A stretch of 64,000 nucleotides of DNA from an uncultured Alphaproteobacteria bacterium (GTDB lineage: Bacteria; Pseudomonadota; Alphaproteobacteria; RF32; CAG-239): the NCBI GenBank assembly GCA_934254915.1, contig CAKQMH010000001.1:62001-126000 (forward strand). The letters run 5' to 3'. How positions within the stretch are numbered: the stretch's first letter is position 1; the number at the start of each line of letters is the position of its first letter. Positions 51,179 through 59,299 of this stretch are shown in pieces. The translations under genes were made by a program, and so were the position numbers. A model generated the notes under the pieces. The model was given only the letters and a program-made list of their open reading frames with translations, made no database searches and was not told the origin of the DNA.

Positions 51179-51333
51179 TTAGTTACCATCCCATGCGCCC
51201 CTACTTCCACCTGCTCAACCACTTCGCCAACGGTAGTGTCCCGATCGATGTTGCCTTCGTATATGCCTTTGCCAACCAAATAGATTACAATGATTAAAAC
51301 CAGATAAAACAAATATTTTAAAAATGTTCCCAT
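51175..51333 (-). CDS. Small single-helix membrane protein
   Basis: 52 residues from MGTFLKYLFY, one TM helix (about 5-24), then a polar, acidic tail with two valine-rich steps (EVVEQVEVG). AAAGGAG lies eight bases before ATG 51333. The longer frame upstream crosses a terminator and is not coding. The stop is inside repeat DNA, so the last residues or the stop itself may have been set by the repeat. Function unknown. Confidence 0.65.
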   Translation of the reverse strand: MGTFLKYLFYLVLIIVIYLVGKGIYEGNIDRDTTVGEVVEQVEVGAHGMVTK

Positions 51334-51404
51334 TATCTCAACTCCTTTTATGCTGTTTCTTAATTGAGATAATAGATGCGCCCGAATTTTCAATATCGGA
51401 ACAT

Positions 51405-51438
51405 AAAAAAAGCGCCCCGTTCGGAGCGCTGATTTTTT
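51405..51438 (-). terminator. Terminator of the leftward TPR gene
   Basis: AGCGC-CC and GG-GCGCT form a short GC-rich hairpin flanked by an A-run and T-run. Confidence 0.8.
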
Positions 51439-51451
51439 CAGAAACAAGGGA

Positions 51452-52435
51452 TTATTGTTCACCGCTTTCGGTTGTTCCGGCCGCATCTTGCGGTTTAGCC
51501 GGAGCATCAGCCGGAACTAAGCTCTGCAATGTTCCGATAGCTTTTTTACGTTTAAGCTTATTAACAAATTTCATTGAACGTTGTGCATCCCATTTCTTTT
51601 TTCCTTCTTCCCGTTGGAAAATCTTTTGGTACACTTCAATGGCCTGATCAAATTCTGAAAGTTTGGTCAGACAGCTGGCCAATCCGTCATATAATTTGTG
51701 ATGATAACGATTACCGATAATCATTTGCGCTTTTTTATAGCATTTCAAAGCGTCATTAAATTTCATCATTTTTTGATAAACGAAACCGATACTGATCCAC
51801 GCTTGAATTTCGCGGCTGTCAATATTCAAAATTTTCGTAAAACATTTGATTGCGGAATTATTATCGCCCATCAATTGATAAGTTACGCCGACACCGTTCC
51901 AGGCTTTAATATTGTTTTTGTCAGCGGCCAAAACTTTTTTAAAAAACGAAATCGCCCGATCATATTGCTTAAGTTTCTGCAAAGTAACCGCAACACTCAA
52001 CAGCGTTTGCGCATGCTTATTATCAATTTTCATCGCATCTTCAAGCACATCAAGAGCTTCTTTATAAGCATACATATGCTGCAAAGCGATTGCCTTGCCG
52101 TTTAGCGCTTCCAATGAGGTCTTATCAATCGCCACTGCCTCATTAAAGCATTGAATCGCATCTTTATACAAACCGCGCATACTCAAAGTTACGCCTTTGT
52201 TGTTCAAAACTTCGACTGAAGTCGGGTTCAGTTGCAAAGCTTTATCAAAACATTCGACTGCCTCGGTATAGCGGCTAAGTTTTTGAAAAGCAAACCCTTT
52301 AGAGTTCATCGCTTTCCATGAATCGGGCTGTTCGGCAATTGCCGTATCAAACTGGTTGATTGCCTCTTTATACATACCCTGGTCAAGCAGTTCTTGCCCT
52401 CTTTTATAAGCTGTATTATCGTTCGATTTAACCAT
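51452..52435 (-). CDS. Tetratricopeptide repeat protein
   Basis: 327 residues made of about seven consecutive TPRs, each of 34 residues with the A-x-x-x-x-G-x-x-x-x-x-x-x-A/F pattern (for example YTEAVECFDKALQLNPTS, YKDAIQCFNEAVAIDKTS). No signal peptide; cytosolic protein-protein interaction scaffold. The ATG at 52435 is preferred over an upstream TTG. It follows the DUF58/MoxR genes in the same direction after 84 bases and may serve the same system. Confidence 0.85.
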   Translation of the reverse strand: MVKSNDNTAYKRGQELLDQGMYKEAINQFDTAIAEQPDSWKAMNSKGFAFQKLSRYTEAVECFDKALQLNPTSVEVLNNKGVTLSMRGLYKDAIQCFNEAVAIDKTSLEALNGKAIALQHMYAYKEALDVLEDAMKIDNKHAQTLLSVAVTLQKLKQYDRAISFFKKVLAADKNNIKAWNGVGVTYQLMGDNNSAIKCFTKILNIDSREIQAWISIGFVYQKMMKFNDALKCYKKAQMIIGNRYHHKLYDGLASCLTKLSEFDQAIEVYQKIFQREEGKKKWDAQRSMKFVNKLKRKKAIGTLQSLVPADAPAKPQDAAGTTESGEQ

Positions 52436-52518
52436 ATTTTTTCTCTTTATCAATGATAAGTTACAAAATAATTCTTTTATAAGCTACCACCGCCTCGAAA
52501 AAATGTCAATAACGGGAC

Positions 52519-53457
52519 TTACAAAATTTTCAGATTATCCGCAATTTCCTTATCAGTCCTAAATTCCATAAACTGGCAGTTAAAACGGCGGCAAAAATCT
52601 TTGATTTTATTTTTTTTGTCAGCAAAATAGTGCTGATAATCACGCCGATAGATTGACGGACTGCTGTCAAAAATCAATCTTTTACCCTCATATTCGGCCA
52701 TATATTCTCCCGCCTTGGGCGCAGTTTCTTCCAACACATCAAACACATTCAGCAAATGCAGCTGCGTCTTACGCGCCAAAGCTGCCGTTTGTTTCAACAA
52801 CGCGTCATCAAAACCGTTAAAATCACTAACGATAAATACTTCGGCCTGCGGTCTTACGCTTTGTTCCAGCATCTTAAATGACAATGCCGTATTGCCGCCG
52901 GCTCGGCTGTTTTTTTTCTTTAACAAATTTTGTGAAAGCGAGGCTATTTGTTTAAACACCGCCATCATCTGTTTTTGACTGTTTTGCGGCTTAAATAACC
53001 ATGACTTCTCCCCGTCATAAATTATACAGCCGAAACGATCTTTATGTTCAAGCGCCATCCAGCCGATAAGCGCCGTAATTTTGGCCGCGGTCACGCTTTT
53101 AAGCTCGCGTTTAGTCCCGAAAGCCATCGGGGTCGACAAATCCAACCACACATAAATTTCATGATCTTTTTCTTCGGCAAACAACTTGGTGTAAGGCGTA
53201 TCTTTGCGCGCGGTTACCCGCCAGTCAATATCTCTGACATCATCACCAAAAGCATAGGCGCGGACTTCTTCCAGTTCCATTCCCCGCCCCTTGAATACCG
53301 ACTTGACATCACCGGCCTGACGGGAAAAACTTTTCCGACGGTTAGCCTCCCGCATATATGGTACATATCTGCGCATGGCGGCCAAATCTTCCACCCGCAC
53401 GAACAAACCATTTTCCGCTTCATCAGCTTTTTTGCGCCTGAACCATTTTCTAAGCAT
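52519..53457 (-). CDS. DUF58 domain protein (MoxR-associated)
   Basis: 312 residues. N-terminal basic segment then the DUF58 core: GRGMELEEVRAYAFGDDVRDIDWRVTARKDTPYTKLF, a VWA-like fold with DLSTPMAFG (metal-site-like D-x-S) and VSDFNGFDD. DUF58 proteins partner with MoxR ATPases in folding or maturation of specific targets. Starts 21 bases after moxR. Confidence 0.92.
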   Translation of the reverse strand: MLRKWFRRKKADEAENGLFVRVEDLAAMRRYVPYMREANRRKSFSRQAGDVKSVFKGRGMELEEVRAYAFGDDVRDIDWRVTARKDTPYTKLFAEEKDHEIYVWLDLSTPMAFGTKRELKSVTAAKITALIGWMALEHKDRFGCIIYDGEKSWLFKPQNSQKQMMAVFKQIASLSQNLLKKKNSRAGGNTALSFKMLEQSVRPQAEVFIVSDFNGFDDALLKQTAALARKTQLHLLNVFDVLEETAPKAGEYMAEYEGKRLIFDSSPSIYRRDYQHYFADKKNKIKDFCRRFNCQFMEFRTDKEIADNLKIL

Positions 53458-53478
53458 TTTTCAGCTCCTGCCGCAATC

Positions 53479-54441
53479 TTAAGGTAAAGGTACGGTTTTC
53501 AACAATTTGCGGATAACCTCATCGGTCGTAACCCCTTCGGCCTGCGCCTCAAACGACAATATAATCCGGTGGCGCAAAATATCATAAACCACCGCCTGAA
53601 TATCATCCGGAGTAACAAAATCTTTTTCGTTCAACCACGCATGAATTTTAGCACACCGATCCAACGCCAAAGTTGCACGCGGCGAAGCTCCGAACATTAC
53701 GGCGCCGGCTAATTTAGCATCATATTTTTCCGGATGTCTGGTTGCCATAATCAGCTGAACCAAATATTCTTCAACCGCATCGCTCATATGAACTTTCAAA
53801 GCCTCTTGGCGGGCGGCCAAAATATCCTCAATCGCCAAACCTGCCGGCGGCGTTGTTGAAGAATTATTTATCTCCTGCCGCACCAGACGCAAAATTTTCT
53901 TTTCCGCCGCCGCATCCGGCTGATCAATTTTAATATACATCAAAAACCGATCCAGCTGTGCCTCCGGCAAATTGTATGTTCCCTCATGTTCAATCGGATT
54001 TTGGGTTGCCATCACCATAAACAGCTTAGGAAGTTCATAGCGTTTGCCGCCGACGCTTACCTGACGTTCAGCCATAGCTTCCAACAACGCCGATTGTACT
54101 TTGGCCGGCGCGCGGTTAACTTCATCTGCCAGAATCAAATTGGCAAAAATCGGCCCTTTGCGAAACTCAAATTTACCCTCGCTTGCCACATAAATATCAC
54201 TGCCCGTAATATCTGACGGCAGCAAATCCGGCGTAAATTGGATTCGATTATAATCAGCCTTAATCATTGAGGCCAAAGTTTTTATCGCTTTGGTCTTAGC
54301 CAGCCCCGGCGCACCTTCGACCAATGCATTACCATCAGCTAACAAGGTAATGATCAGCTTATTAACCAGCTCTTCCTGCCCGATAATTTGGCTGTCCATA
54401 TAATTTTTCAGTTTAATGATTTTATTCAATGTTTCCGACAT
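53479..54441 (-). CDS. MoxR family AAA+ ATPase
   Basis: 320 residues. Walker A GAPGLAKT at 43-50, Walker B ILADEVNRAP, sensor MATQNPIEHEGTYNLPEAQLDRF, arginine finger region MFGASPRATLALDRCAKIHAWL. These ATPases act as chaperones for metal cofactor insertion or protein assembly. Located between a TPR gene (15 bases upstream) and a DUF58 gene. Confidence 0.95.
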   Translation of the reverse strand: MSETLNKIIKLKNYMDSQIIGQEELVNKLIITLLADGNALVEGAPGLAKTKAIKTLASMIKADYNRIQFTPDLLPSDITGSDIYVASEGKFEFRKGPIFANLILADEVNRAPAKVQSALLEAMAERQVSVGGKRYELPKLFMVMATQNPIEHEGTYNLPEAQLDRFLMYIKIDQPDAAAEKKILRLVRQEINNSSTTPPAGLAIEDILAARQEALKVHMSDAVEEYLVQLIMATRHPEKYDAKLAGAVMFGASPRATLALDRCAKIHAWLNEKDFVTPDDIQAVVYDILRHRIILSFEAQAEGVTTDEVIRKLLKTVPLP

Positions 54442-54456
54442 TTTACCCTCTTATCT

Positions 54457-55398
54457 CTAAAATCCGCCGATACGATTCAAAAAATTATGATACTCTTCCA
54501 ACACCGCATTTTTCATCGTTTCGTTATCCAAAAAGTCAAACAATTCGATTGAGCGCTTGTAATGCATTTTGGCGCGTTCGAAATCACCCATATTTTTATC
54601 AAAAGCCTCAACTCTTGCCAGATAAAGTAAGGCTTCCGCCTGTGCATAATGATGAGAAACTTTACCATACAGATACACTGATTTCATCAGAGCTTTGCGG
54701 GCATTTTCAATATCACGGATAATATAGCGCAAACAGCCGATTGCCGATAACGCTGAAGCTTCACCTAGCAAATCGCCGTTTTCACGATACAAATCACGAC
54801 ACCGTTCCAACACCTCATGCGCGTCATCATACTCCCGATTTTTCATTTCGATTCGCGCAATCGCTCTCAGCACTGATGCTTCTTTAAGGCTTACTCCGTC
54901 CTGACGATACAGTTCTGCGGCCTGGCGATAAGCTTTCAACGCTTCATTTTCTTTTTCCTGCTGCAAATAGACATAAGCTTCCTGATCATACGCATCACCC
55001 AACAAATCGCGGTTATCAATTTTAGCCAAAACATCTTTGGCGTGTTTAACATAATGCAGACTCTTCAATAACTCGTTACGCGCCGATTCCAACTTGGCCA
55101 ATTTGATTAGAATCTCACCAAACGTATTTTGCGCATAATCCATATGCTCCACTAACGCTGCCGCCGCCTGCAAAGCTTTTTCCGCCGCCTGATAATTATC
55201 CAGGCTCAATTCCAGTTCGCCCAATCGTGATAGTGCAAAAGCTTCGCCTTCCGCATCTTTGCTTTCATGATAAAGAGCCGCCGCCTTTTCATAATTCAGG
55301 CGGGCATCGTCATAGTTGCTGCCATGCCAGGCATCATCCGCCTGTTGAAAAACTTTTGAGGCTTCGGTAACAAATTTTCCCTGATTTGTTCGTGGCAT
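54457..55398 (-). CDS. Tetratricopeptide repeat protein upstream of MoxR
   Basis: 313 residues with repeated helix pairs (AFALSRLGELELSLDNYQAAEKALQAAAALV, EASVLRAIARIEMKNREYDDAHEVLERC and others), about six to seven TPR-like units. No signal peptide. AAGGAG is spaced correctly for ATG 55398, 18 bases inside the open frame. It heads the TPR-MoxR-DUF58-TPR leftward group, suggesting an adaptor for the MoxR/DUF58 chaperone. Confidence 0.85.
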   Translation of the reverse strand: MPRTNQGKFVTEASKVFQQADDAWHGSNYDDARLNYEKAAALYHESKDAEGEAFALSRLGELELSLDNYQAAEKALQAAAALVEHMDYAQNTFGEILIKLAKLESARNELLKSLHYVKHAKDVLAKIDNRDLLGDAYDQEAYVYLQQEKENEALKAYRQAAELYRQDGVSLKEASVLRAIARIEMKNREYDDAHEVLERCRDLYRENGDLLGEASALSAIGCLRYIIRDIENARKALMKSVYLYGKVSHHYAQAEALLYLARVEAFDKNMGDFERAKMHYKRSIELFDFLDNETMKNAVLEEYHNFLNRIGGF

Positions 55399-55474
55399 AA
55401 AAATTCTCCTTTTCAATAGTTCAATAATAATATATATATATGTCCCAAATAGGAAAAAAACAAGAAGATTAGTA

Positions 55475-57736
55475 ATGAATGATATATTTGATTTAGACGA
55501 TAACGCTGCTCCGGTTTATGACAACATTTCAGCCCTAATGCCGTCTTATGCCTGGTTGGATGTCCTTAACCCTGAGCAAAAAGAAGCGGTTCTGACCACC
55601 GAAGGTCCGGTTTTGGTGCTTTCCGGTGCCGGCACCGGCAAAACTAAAGTTTTGACCACTCGTCTGGCCTATATCCTTTCCCAACACAAAGCCAACCCTT
55701 GGGAATGTTTGGTTGTCACCTTCACCAACCGCGCCGCCCGCGAGATGAAAGAGCGGGTTGAAGGCATGATCGGTGCAATTGCCAATTCCGTCTGGTTGGG
55801 AACATTTCACAGCATCTGCGTCAAAATTTTGCGCAGCCATGCCGAACTTGTCGGACTAAACTCTAACTTCACCATTTTAAGCGAAGATGACCAAAAGCGC
55901 CTCCTCAAACAGCTTATGGAAGCTCAGGGCATTGATACTCAAAAATATGCCCCGCAGGCTGTTCTTGATAAAATCGGTCGTTGGAAAGATAAAGGCTGGA
56001 GCGTTGAACGTATTAACACCGATTTTAAGGACAATGTCGTAACCGGCATCTACAAACTTTACCAGCAGCGTCTGTTGGAACTCAATTGCGTCGACTTTGG
56101 CGATATCATTCTCCACACCCTTAATATTCTTCAAAGCCATAAAGATGTTCTGGCCAAATACCAAAACCGCTTTCGCTATATTATGGTGGATGAGTACCAA
56201 GACACCAACGTCACTCAATACCTTCTTATCCGCCTGCTCTGCCAACAACATCGCAATCTTTGCTGCGTCGGCGATGACGACCAGTCAATTTACTCCTGGC
56301 GCGGAGCCGAAATTGAAAACATCTTGCGCTTTAACAAAGATTTTACCGATGCCAAAATCATCCGTCTGGAACGTAATTATCGTTCGACAGCCAATATTTT
56401 GACCGCCGCTTCCAGCCTTATCAGCCACAATCACGGCCGCCTTGGCAAAACCTTAAAAGTTGCCGAAAACTCACCGGCCGCCAGAGCTGACAACAGCAAG
56501 ATTAAAATCGTCAGCACCTATAACGGCGAAGAAGAAGCGCAGTTTGTGGTTGATGAAATTGCCGTCCTTCATCGCCAAAACATTCGTTATTCCGATATGG
56601 CTATTTTGGTGCGCACCGCCGCCCAAACTCGCGAGTTTGAAGAAAAATTTATGTCCGAAGCCATTCCTTATCAGGTTATCGGCGGACTAAAATTTTATGA
56701 ACGTGCCGAAATTCGCGATGCCTTAGCTTATTTCCGCGTTGTCCTGCAGCCGCATGACGATCTCGCTTTAGAACGTATTATCAACAAACCGACCCGCGGT
56801 ATCGGCGCAAAATCATTGGCCAAATTTCAGGATACCGCCCGCCAACATCATATTTCGCTCTATATGGCCATCGAAAAAATGTTGGCTGAAAACACACTCA
56901 GCGGCAAAGCCAAAAACACCATCGCCGAACTGATGAATAACTTTGCCCAATGGCGGAAACAGCTTCATGCCGTAACCCCGGATGAACTGGCCGCACAGGT
57001 TTTGGAAGATTCCGGCTATATTGATATGCTCAAAGCCGACAAATCGGTTGAAGCCCCCGGACGCCTTGAAAACCTGAAAGAACTTATGAATGTTATGAGT
57101 GACACCGAAAAATATCCCACGCTGTCTGATTTTATGGAACACGTCAGTCTGGTCATGGACAAAGACGACACCACCGCCGATAATAAAGTTATGCTCATAA
57201 CGCTTCACTCCGCTAAAGGTTTGGAATTTGACGTGGTTTTCCTCCCCGGTTGGGAAGAAGGACTGTTTCCGCATCAGCGCGCTTTAGACGAAGGCGGCAC
57301 TGAGGCCTTGGAAGAAGAGCGTCGTCTGGCCTATGTCGCCATTACCCGCGCCCGCCGCAAACTTTACATTCTTATGGCGCATAACCGCCGTGTTTACGGT
57401 CAATGGCAAAACAACCTGCCCTCGCGCTTTATTAATGAACTTCCGCCCTCGGCTATTGAGCTTTGCAACCATTGCGCCAACTATTACGATGCGCAGCCGA
57501 CCAAAGAAAGCTCGCACTCTTATGACGCCGGCTACCGCCAAAACTATGGCAATTACAGCTATACTCCGCGCTCTAATCCCAAGTCAAAGCTGATCGGCAC
57601 TAAGGTTTATCACGAAACTTTCGGTCAAGGCCAAGTCGTAGGGGTTGAGGGCAATAAATTTGAAGTTCGTTTTGCCGACGGCAGCTGCAAAAAAATTATG
57701 TCGAATTTCCTCACCAAAATCGACGATGACTTTTAG
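55475..57736 (+). CDS. uvrD: ATP-dependent DNA helicase UvrD/PcrA
   Basis: 753-residue superfamily 1 3'-5' helicase for mismatch and nucleotide-excision repair. Walker A SGAGTGKT (51-57), TFTNRAAREMKERV, MVDEYQDTN (motif II), GDDDQSIYSWRGAEIENI (III), RLERNYRS (IV), LITLHSAKGLEFDVVFLPGWEEGLFPHQR (V), and RLAYVAITRARRKLYILMA (VI). C-terminal SH3-like fold (KVYHETFGQGQVVGVEGNKFEVRF). Its stop overlaps the last prophage gene by four bases. Confidence 0.97.
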   Translation: MNDIFDLDDNAAPVYDNISALMPSYAWLDVLNPEQKEAVLTTEGPVLVLSGAGTGKTKVLTTRLAYILSQHKANPWECLVVTFTNRAAREMKERVEGMIGAIANSVWLGTFHSICVKILRSHAELVGLNSNFTILSEDDQKRLLKQLMEAQGIDTQKYAPQAVLDKIGRWKDKGWSVERINTDFKDNVVTGIYKLYQQRLLELNCVDFGDIILHTLNILQSHKDVLAKYQNRFRYIMVDEYQDTNVTQYLLIRLLCQQHRNLCCVGDDDQSIYSWRGAEIENILRFNKDFTDAKIIRLERNYRSTANILTAASSLISHNHGRLGKTLKVAENSPAARADNSKIKIVSTYNGEEEAQFVVDEIAVLHRQNIRYSDMAILVRTAAQTREFEEKFMSEAIPYQVIGGLKFYERAEIRDALAYFRVVLQPHDDLALERIINKPTRGIGAKSLAKFQDTARQHHISLYMAIEKMLAENTLSGKAKNTIAELMNNFAQWRKQLHAVTPDELAAQVLEDSGYIDMLKADKSVEAPGRLENLKELMNVMSDTEKYPTLSDFMEHVSLVMDKDDTTADNKVMLITLHSAKGLEFDVVFLPGWEEGLFPHQRALDEGGTEALEEERRLAYVAITRARRKLYILMAHNRRVYGQWQNNLPSRFINELPPSAIELCNHCANYYDAQPTKESSHSYDAGYRQNYGNYSYTPRSNPKSKLIGTKVYHETFGQGQVVGVEGNKFEVRFADGSCKKIMSNFLTKIDDDF

Positions 57737-57966
57737 TCGGAGTTTTCCGCCTCGGCAAACTGACGCAAACGCCCGAGCCATTCCCCGACGGCACTGCACT
57801 TATTACGCGGGCGGCATACTTCGTCAAGCTCATCGGCAACTTTTGCTCCGGCTATCGGATACGGCGCATGCAATTCCGCGCTACAATTTTTGTTGACGCA
57901 TGAGCCTAAGCACAGTATCAAAATCAGGACGCTCATCCGCCAAAATTTGCATTTTCCTTTGCGCAT
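57733..57966 (-). CDS. Rz1-like o-spanin lipoprotein
   Basis: 77 residues with a lipobox (LILCLGSC) and a mature part containing three further cysteines. It starts inside the Rz frame and overlaps it by 86 bases (57881-57966), the classic nested spanin pair. An internal ATG at 57936 is another possible start. It is the last prophage gene, ending within four bases of uvrD. Anchored in the outer membrane, it would link with Rz to fuse membranes at lysis. Confidence 0.8.
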   Translation of the reverse strand: MRKGKCKFWRMSVLILILCLGSCVNKNCSAELHAPYPIAGAKVADELDEVCRPRNKCSAVGEWLGRLRQFAEAENSD

Positions 57967-58168
57967 CTTTCACCACCTTTTCTTTTTGTTTTTGGATTTC
58001 TGATTTTTGTTGTTTTTCCATTTGCAGTTGACATTCGGTTTGCGCCAAACGGCGAGTTTCTTCAACTCGCCGCTCAATCATCCGTTCCTGCTGTCGACCC
58101 AACATCAGCAGCAATATCGCCGCGGCCGCCAACCACCAAACATATTTGCTAAAACTTATCCATGTCAC
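57881..58168 (-). CDS. Rz-like i-spanin
   Basis: 95 residues: one N-terminal TM helix (about 8-24) then a highly charged coiled coil (MIERRVEETRRLAQTEC, MEKQQKSEIQKQKEKVV), ending in a mixed helix (DTVLRLMRQQKL). This is the inner-membrane partner of Rz1. Its start overlaps the end of the holin by 20 bases. Pattern-based assignment; strong because of the nested Rz1. Confidence 0.85.
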   Translation of the reverse strand: MTWISFSKYVWWLAAAAILLLMLGRQQERMIERRVEETRRLAQTECQLQMEKQQKSEIQKQKEKVVKDAQRKMQILADERPDFDTVLRLMRQQKL

Positions 58169-58493
58169 TGCCGCTTCCTCCGCGCCAAACTTTAATAATC
58201 CTCATTATATAAACAATCGGTTTTTCACACATCATGCTCACCAATCTTCCTAAACCTTCAAAAATAATACCGGCAAAACAAGAACATCCGCCGATAACAC
58301 CATAGATGGTCGTATCACTCAAACCGCTGTCTTTTAACACCAAGCCGACAATAATTGCCAGCGTAATTGCCGCTACCACATCTTTGACACTGTCCAACCA
58401 TGGCTTTGCCGGCCGGATAATGATTGACAAACTGCCAAAAACCAGCCCCAAAATTCCATAATCGGCAACAATTTCTTTTACTTCTCGCAACAT
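58149..58493 (-). CDS. Putative phage holin
   Basis: 114 residues with about three hydrophobic segments (12-27, 34-54, 61-82), a basic tail with KVWRGGSGSD, and no signal peptide. Size, position between endolysin and Rz, and topology fit a holin that permits endolysin release through the inner membrane. The sequence family is not recognised. Confidence 0.72.
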   Translation of the reverse strand: MLREVKEIVADYGILGLVFGSLSIIIRPAKPWLDSVKDVVAAITLAIIVGLVLKDSGLSDTTIYGVIGGCSCFAGIIFEGLGRLVSMMCEKPIVYIMRIIKVWRGGSGSDMDKF

Positions 58494-58504
58494 TAGCTTA
58501 TTCC

Positions 58505-58942
58505 TTAATCTATATCGTTGAAAAAATAATGATTGCCGATAATTGCGCAGGGTTTTTTACCTTCGGCAAACGTCGGACATTTACAGCCGCGCGGACTATA
58601 ATAATGCGTTGCCCCGTTGGTAATATCCGCCAGCTGTTTATGCACGGCCTTGGTTGCTATCCGCCAACACTCTGCAAATACGGCATCATCCGTGGTCACT
58701 TTTTTGATTACCTCCAAATTAGGATCATCTTTCAACCAACACGAAAATTGAAACGGCTTCAAACAGGTTGCTGCCACTCCGGCCAACCTCTGCCCGCGCA
58801 CAATTTCATAACCGGCCTGCTTTTTCTTCAACAGCCGATTCATCACCACATTAGCCACGGCAATGCGCCCTTCTTGTTTTTCGCCGCGTGCTTCGCCATA
58901 GATTGTGCGTGCCAAAACTTCAATATCATTTTTGCAGTTCAT
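58505..58942 (-). CDS. Phage endolysin, SleB-type cell wall hydrolase
   Basis: 145 residues with the SleB/Hydrolase_2 pattern ARTIYGEARGEKQEGRIAVANVVMNR (catalytic Glu 17), FQFSCWLKDD, and GATHYYSP. It cleaves peptidoglycan glycan strands. No signal peptide, so release depends on the holin. GGTGGAG precedes ATG 58942, and the frame overlaps the upstream chaperone gene by 17 bases. The frame runs far upstream but the ribosome site settles the start. Confidence 0.9.
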   Translation of the reverse strand: MNCKNDIEVLARTIYGEARGEKQEGRIAVANVVMNRLLKKKQAGYEIVRGQRLAGVAATCLKPFQFSCWLKDDPNLEVIKKVTTDDAVFAECWRIATKAVHKQLADITNGATHYYSPRGCKCPTFAEGKKPCAIIGNHYFFNDID

Positions 58943-59288
58943 CAGTTTTCTCCACCTCATTGTTTGCCAGCCATTCCTCAATTTTTGCCGGTTCAGTCCG
59001 CCACCACTCATCTGTTTGAGTATAATCCCGCAAATATTGACGATACGCCTTGTAGTTTTCCAGCTCCGCATCCGCAATCGGAAAATCAGCCAGCATAAAC
59101 TTATCCGTATCATTCAGATATTGATTCCGCACCGCCCGCATTGCGGTTTGCTTTTCTTCCACAGTCGGCTGCGGATTATCCACGGTTTCGAGATATTCGC
59201 CCCTATCTGCAATATGCTGATTATTAGCATTGCCATAAGCCGCCAAAGCTGCATATTGCCTATTAGTATATGGTTTGTTTAATTTCAT
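58926..59288 (-). CDS. Phage tail fibre assembly chaperone
   Basis: 120 residues. The segment RNQYLNDTDKFMLADFPI followed by YKAYRQYLRDYTQTDEWW matches the phage tail assembly chaperone pattern R-x-x-x-L-x-x-T-D...Y-R-x-x-L-R-D. AAGGAGG gives a very strong start. Located directly downstream of the fibre gene, as usual for a folding partner of it. Confidence 0.85.
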   Translation of the reverse strand: MKLNKPYTNRQYAALAAYGNANNQHIADRGEYLETVDNPQPTVEEKQTAMRAVRNQYLNDTDKFMLADFPIADAELENYKAYRQYLRDYTQTDEWWRTEPAKIEEWLANNEVEKTDELQK

Positions 59289-59299
59289 TTATTCCTCCT

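Noticed and set aside
58424..59098. Rightward 224-residue ORF across holin, endolysin and chaperone genes
   Set aside because: The leftward frames carry the recognised phage domains and strong ribosome sites.
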